Below are positions 61,312 to 64,000 of a stretch of 64,000 bases of DNA, in pieces (position 1 is the first letter of the stretch; each line of letters opens with the position of its first letter). A model generated the notes under the pieces. That model was not told where the DNA came from, ran no database searches, and saw only the letters and a list, made by a program, of their open reading frames with translations. The stretch is from Osmia lignaria lignaria (Eukaryota > Arthropoda > Insecta > Hymenoptera > Megachilidae). Where the stretch lies: positions 9,176,001-9,240,000 of the forward strand of contig NW_027478169.1 in the NCBI RefSeq assembly GCF_051020975.1. The letters are read 5' to 3'. The position numbers and the translations under genes were made by a program.

Positions 61312-63887
61312 TCAGATGCGTAGTTCTCGAGATATATCAAGATATTTAAAAGTTCCGAAGCGGCACCAACATAATAGAGATACAGAAACACCGTGGCCCC
61401 TTTCTTTGAGATAACTCTGCACTATTGCGAGCTGCAAATGCCACTTCCAGCTTAGCTGTGCAGAAGAAGAACAACAAGAAGAAGAAGTATCTGGAAATAT
61501 GTCCGTCAGGCCCCTTCCCTTGAGATAAATCTGCAAATATCTCGGAAACGAAGCGAGCTACGGCAAAATGTTAAGAGACCTTTTTTGTAGAAAATTAGGA
61601 TTCCTACTTTTTATGTTCTATGATATTTTTTGAACAGATGCGTAGTTCTCGAGATATATCAAGATATTTAAAAGTTCCGAAGCCGCACCAACATAATAGA
61701 GATACAGAAACACCGTGGCCCCTTTCTTTGAGATAACTCTGCACTATTGCGCGCTGCAAATGGCACTTCCAGCTTAGCTGTGCAGAAGAAGAACAACAAG
61801 AAGAAGAAATATCTCGAAATATGTCCGTCAGGCCCCTTCCCTTGAGATAAATCTGCAAATATCTCGGAAACGAAGCGAGCTATGGCAAAATGTTAAGAGA
61901 CCTTTTTTGTAGAGAATTAAGTTTCCTACTTTTTATGTTCTATTATATTTTTTGATCAGATGCGTAGTTCTCGAGATATATCAAGATATTTAAAAGTTCC
62001 GAAGCCGCACCAACATAATAGAGATACAGAAATACCGTGGCCCCTTTCTTTGAGGTAACTCTGCACTATTGCGAGCTGCAAATGCCACTTCCAGCTTAGC
62101 TGTGCAGAAGAAGAACAACAAGAAGAAGAAATATCTCGAAATATGTCCCTCAGGCCCCTTCCCTTGAGATAAATCTGCAAATATCTCGGAAACCAAGCGA
62201 GCTATGGCAAAATGTTAAGAGACCTTTTTTGTAGAGAATTATGTTTCCTACAATTTATGTCCTATGATATTTTTTGATCAGAAGCGTAGTTTTCGAGATA
62301 TATCGAGATATTTAAAAGTTCCGAAGCCGCACCAACATAATAGAGATACAGAAACATCGTGGCCCCTTTCTTTGGGATAACTCTGCACTATTGCGAGCTG
62401 GAAATGCCACTTCCGGTTTAGCTGTGCAGAAGAAGAACAACAAGAAGAAGAAATATCTCGAAATATGTCCGTCAGGCCCCTTCCCTTGAGATAAATCTGC
62501 AAATATCTCGGAAACGAAGCGAGCTACGGCAAAATGTTAAGAGACCTTTTTTGTAGAAAATTAGGATTCCTACTTTTTATGTTCTATGATATTTTTTGAA
62601 CAGATGCGTAGTTCTCGAGATATATCAAGATATTTAAAAGTTCCGAAGCCGCACCAACATAATAGAGATACAGAAACACCGTGGCCCCTTTCTTTGAGAT
62701 AACTCTGCACTATTGCGCGCTGCAAATGGCACTTCCAGCTTAGCTGTGCAGAAGAAGAACAACAAGAAGAAGAAATATCTCGAAATATGTCCGTCAGGCC
62801 CCTTCCCTTGAGATAAATCTGCAAATATCTCGGAAACGAAGCGAGCTATGGCAAAATCTTAAGAGACCTTTTTTGTAGAGAATTATGTTTCCTACAATTT
62901 ACGTTCTCTGATATTTTTTGATCAGAAGCGTAGTTTTCGAGATATATCGAGATATTTAAAAGTTCCGAAGCCGCACCAACATAATAGAGATACAGAAACA
63001 CCGTGGCCCCTTTCTTTGAGATAACTCTGCACTATTGCGAGCTGCAAATGCCACTTCCAGCTTAGCTGTGCAGAAGAAGAACAACAAGAAGAAGAAATAT
63101 CTCGAAATATGTCCGTCAGGCCCCTTCCCTTGAGATAAATCTGCAAATATCTCGGAAACGAAGCGAGCTACGGCAAAATGTTAAGAGACCTTTTTTGTAG
63201 AAAATTAGGATTCCTACTTTTTATGTTCTATGATATTTTTTGAACAGATGCGTAGTTCTCGAGATATATCAAGATATTTAAAAGTTCCGAAGCCGCACCA
63301 ACATAATAGAGATACAGAAACACCGTGGCCCCTTTCTTTGAGATAACTCTGCACTATTGCGCGCTGCAAATGGCACTTCCAGCTTAGCTGTGCAGAAGAA
63401 GAACAACAAGAAGAAGAAATATCTCGAAATATGTCCGTCAGGCCCCTTCCCTTGAGATAAATCTGCAAATATCTCGGAAACGAAGCGAGCTATGGCAAAA
63501 TGTTAAGAGACCTTTTTTGTAGAGAATTATGTTTCCTACAATTTATGTTCTATGATATTTTTTGATCAGAAGCGTAGTTTTCGAGATATATCGAGATATT
63601 TAAAAGTTCCGAAGCCGCACCAACATAATAGAGATACAGAAACACCGTGGCCCCTTTCTTTGAGATAACTCTGCACTACTGCGAGCTGCAAATGCCACTT
63701 CCAGCTTAGCTGTGCAGAAGAAGAACAACAAGAAGAAGAAATATCTCGAAATATGTCCGTCAGGCCCCTTCCCTTGAGATAAATCTGCAAATACCTCGGA
63801 AACGAAGGGAGCTATGGCAAAATGTTAAGAGACCTTTTTTGTAGAGAATTAAGTTTCCTACTTTTTATGTTCTATGATATTTTTTGA
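61312..63887. repeat. Monomers 191-198, repeated C-type alternation
   Basis: C-type monomers (tttgaacagatgcg, gcgcgctgcaaatggcac) recur at 61634, 62600 and 63244, each preceded by a monomer ending gagctacggc and agaaaattaggattcc. In 62278 and 62922 that 3' end is joined to an ordinary atatctcgaaatatg tail, so P monomers have recombined internally. 63566 ends aaatacctcgg, cgaagggagc. Confidence 0.87.
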
Positions 63888-64000
63888 TCAGATGCGTAGT
63901 TCTCGAGATATAGCAAGATATTTAAAAGTTCCGAAGCCGCACCAACATAATAGAGATACAGAAACACCGTGGCCCCTTTCTTTGAGATAACTCTGCACTA
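63888..64000. repeat. Partial monomer at right edge
   Basis: First 113 bp of a J-A monomer with gatatagcaagat, the type also seen at 54873, 57768 and 58090. The array continues beyond the window. Confidence 0.97.

Larger units (their letters stand above)
1..64000. repeat. 322-bp satellite DNA array spanning the whole window
   Basis: Every stretch matches the same unit at a 322-bp period, always in one orientation. From 144 to 63887 there are 198 complete monomers: 188 are exactly 322 bp, four are 319, three are 321 and three are 323, which sums exactly to 63,744 bp. The largest net length change I found is 3 bp. There is no unique sequence, transposon, inversion or gap. Satellites with monomers near 150-180 bp or twice that are typical of pericentromeric or centromeric heterochromatin in animals and plants; a centromeric role here is inference. 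Both array ends are outside the window, so total length is unknown. Confidence 0.99.

Noticed and set aside
144..63790. About 200 open frames of 60-94 codons on the minus strand as possible genes
   Set aside because: One per monomer, mostly opened by TTG rather than ATG, no recognisable domain, no possible read-through (322 is not divisible by 3), with nonsense and frameshift copies tolerated. They are a by-product of the repeat.
1..64000. CRISPR array
   Set aside because: The whole period is conserved; there are no short repeats with unique spacers, and the unit is far too long.
1..64000. Transposon or LTR insertions within the array
   Set aside because: No interruption of the 322-bp period beyond 3 bp anywhere, and no target-site duplications or inverted termini around foreign sequence.
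1..64000. Assignment to a named insect or other satellite family
   Set aside because: I do not recognise the monomer with certainty. Composition and CpG content suggest an invertebrate, but a database search would be decisive.

Overview
The whole 64 kb window is one uninterrupted head-to-tail satellite DNA array. Its monomer is 322 bp. In the register used here (monomer 1 starts at 144) there are 198 complete monomers, a 143-bp partial at the left edge and a 113-bp partial at the right edge. I find no single-copy sequence, gene, RNA gene, transposon insertion or inversion. Both array ends lie outside the window.

This is eukaryotic heterochromatin-type DNA, of the kind found at or near centromeres. 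The monomer is about 40% G+C by hand count and has 12-13 CpGs, close to expectation. That fits a genome with little CpG methylation, such as many insects and other invertebrates. I cannot name a species.

Monomers differ in three modules. The junction box is J-A (aattaag, tactttttatg, gatcagatgcg, gttctcg, atcaag) or J-B (aattatg, tacaatttatg, gatcagaagcg, gttttcg, atcgag). The middle is M-L (attgcgagctgcaaatg), M-R (agtgcgagccgcaaatg) or M-N (gcgagctggaaatg, then ccagtttagc). The tail is T-s (ggccccttcccttgag) or T-Q (gaggaag, then ggccagttcctttgagctg). They occur in 9 of 12 combinations, so monomers are mosaics made by recombination or gene conversion. Each monomer also holds a degenerate internal duplication about 112 bp apart and repeated cgagatattt motifs in both orientations.

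Layout: 0-10 kb is mixed, with 5- and 7-monomer segment repeats. 10-25 kb has an 8-monomer duplication and several recurring 2-3 monomer cassettes. 25-37 kb has 2- and 3-monomer repeats rich in M-R and M-N. 37.8-47 kb is an ordered higher-order array with a 5-monomer (about 1.61 kb) unit alternating J-A/T-Q and J-B/M-R monomers. 47-64 kb has a different higher-order family with a constant core of monomer types and spacers of variable length.

Nearly every monomer has an open minus-strand frame of about 74 codons, but almost all lack an ATG (they begin at TTG), contain no internal methionine, and cannot run from one monomer to the next because 322 is not a multiple of three. I do not annotate them as genes. 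The interest of the window is its repeat architecture and recombination history.
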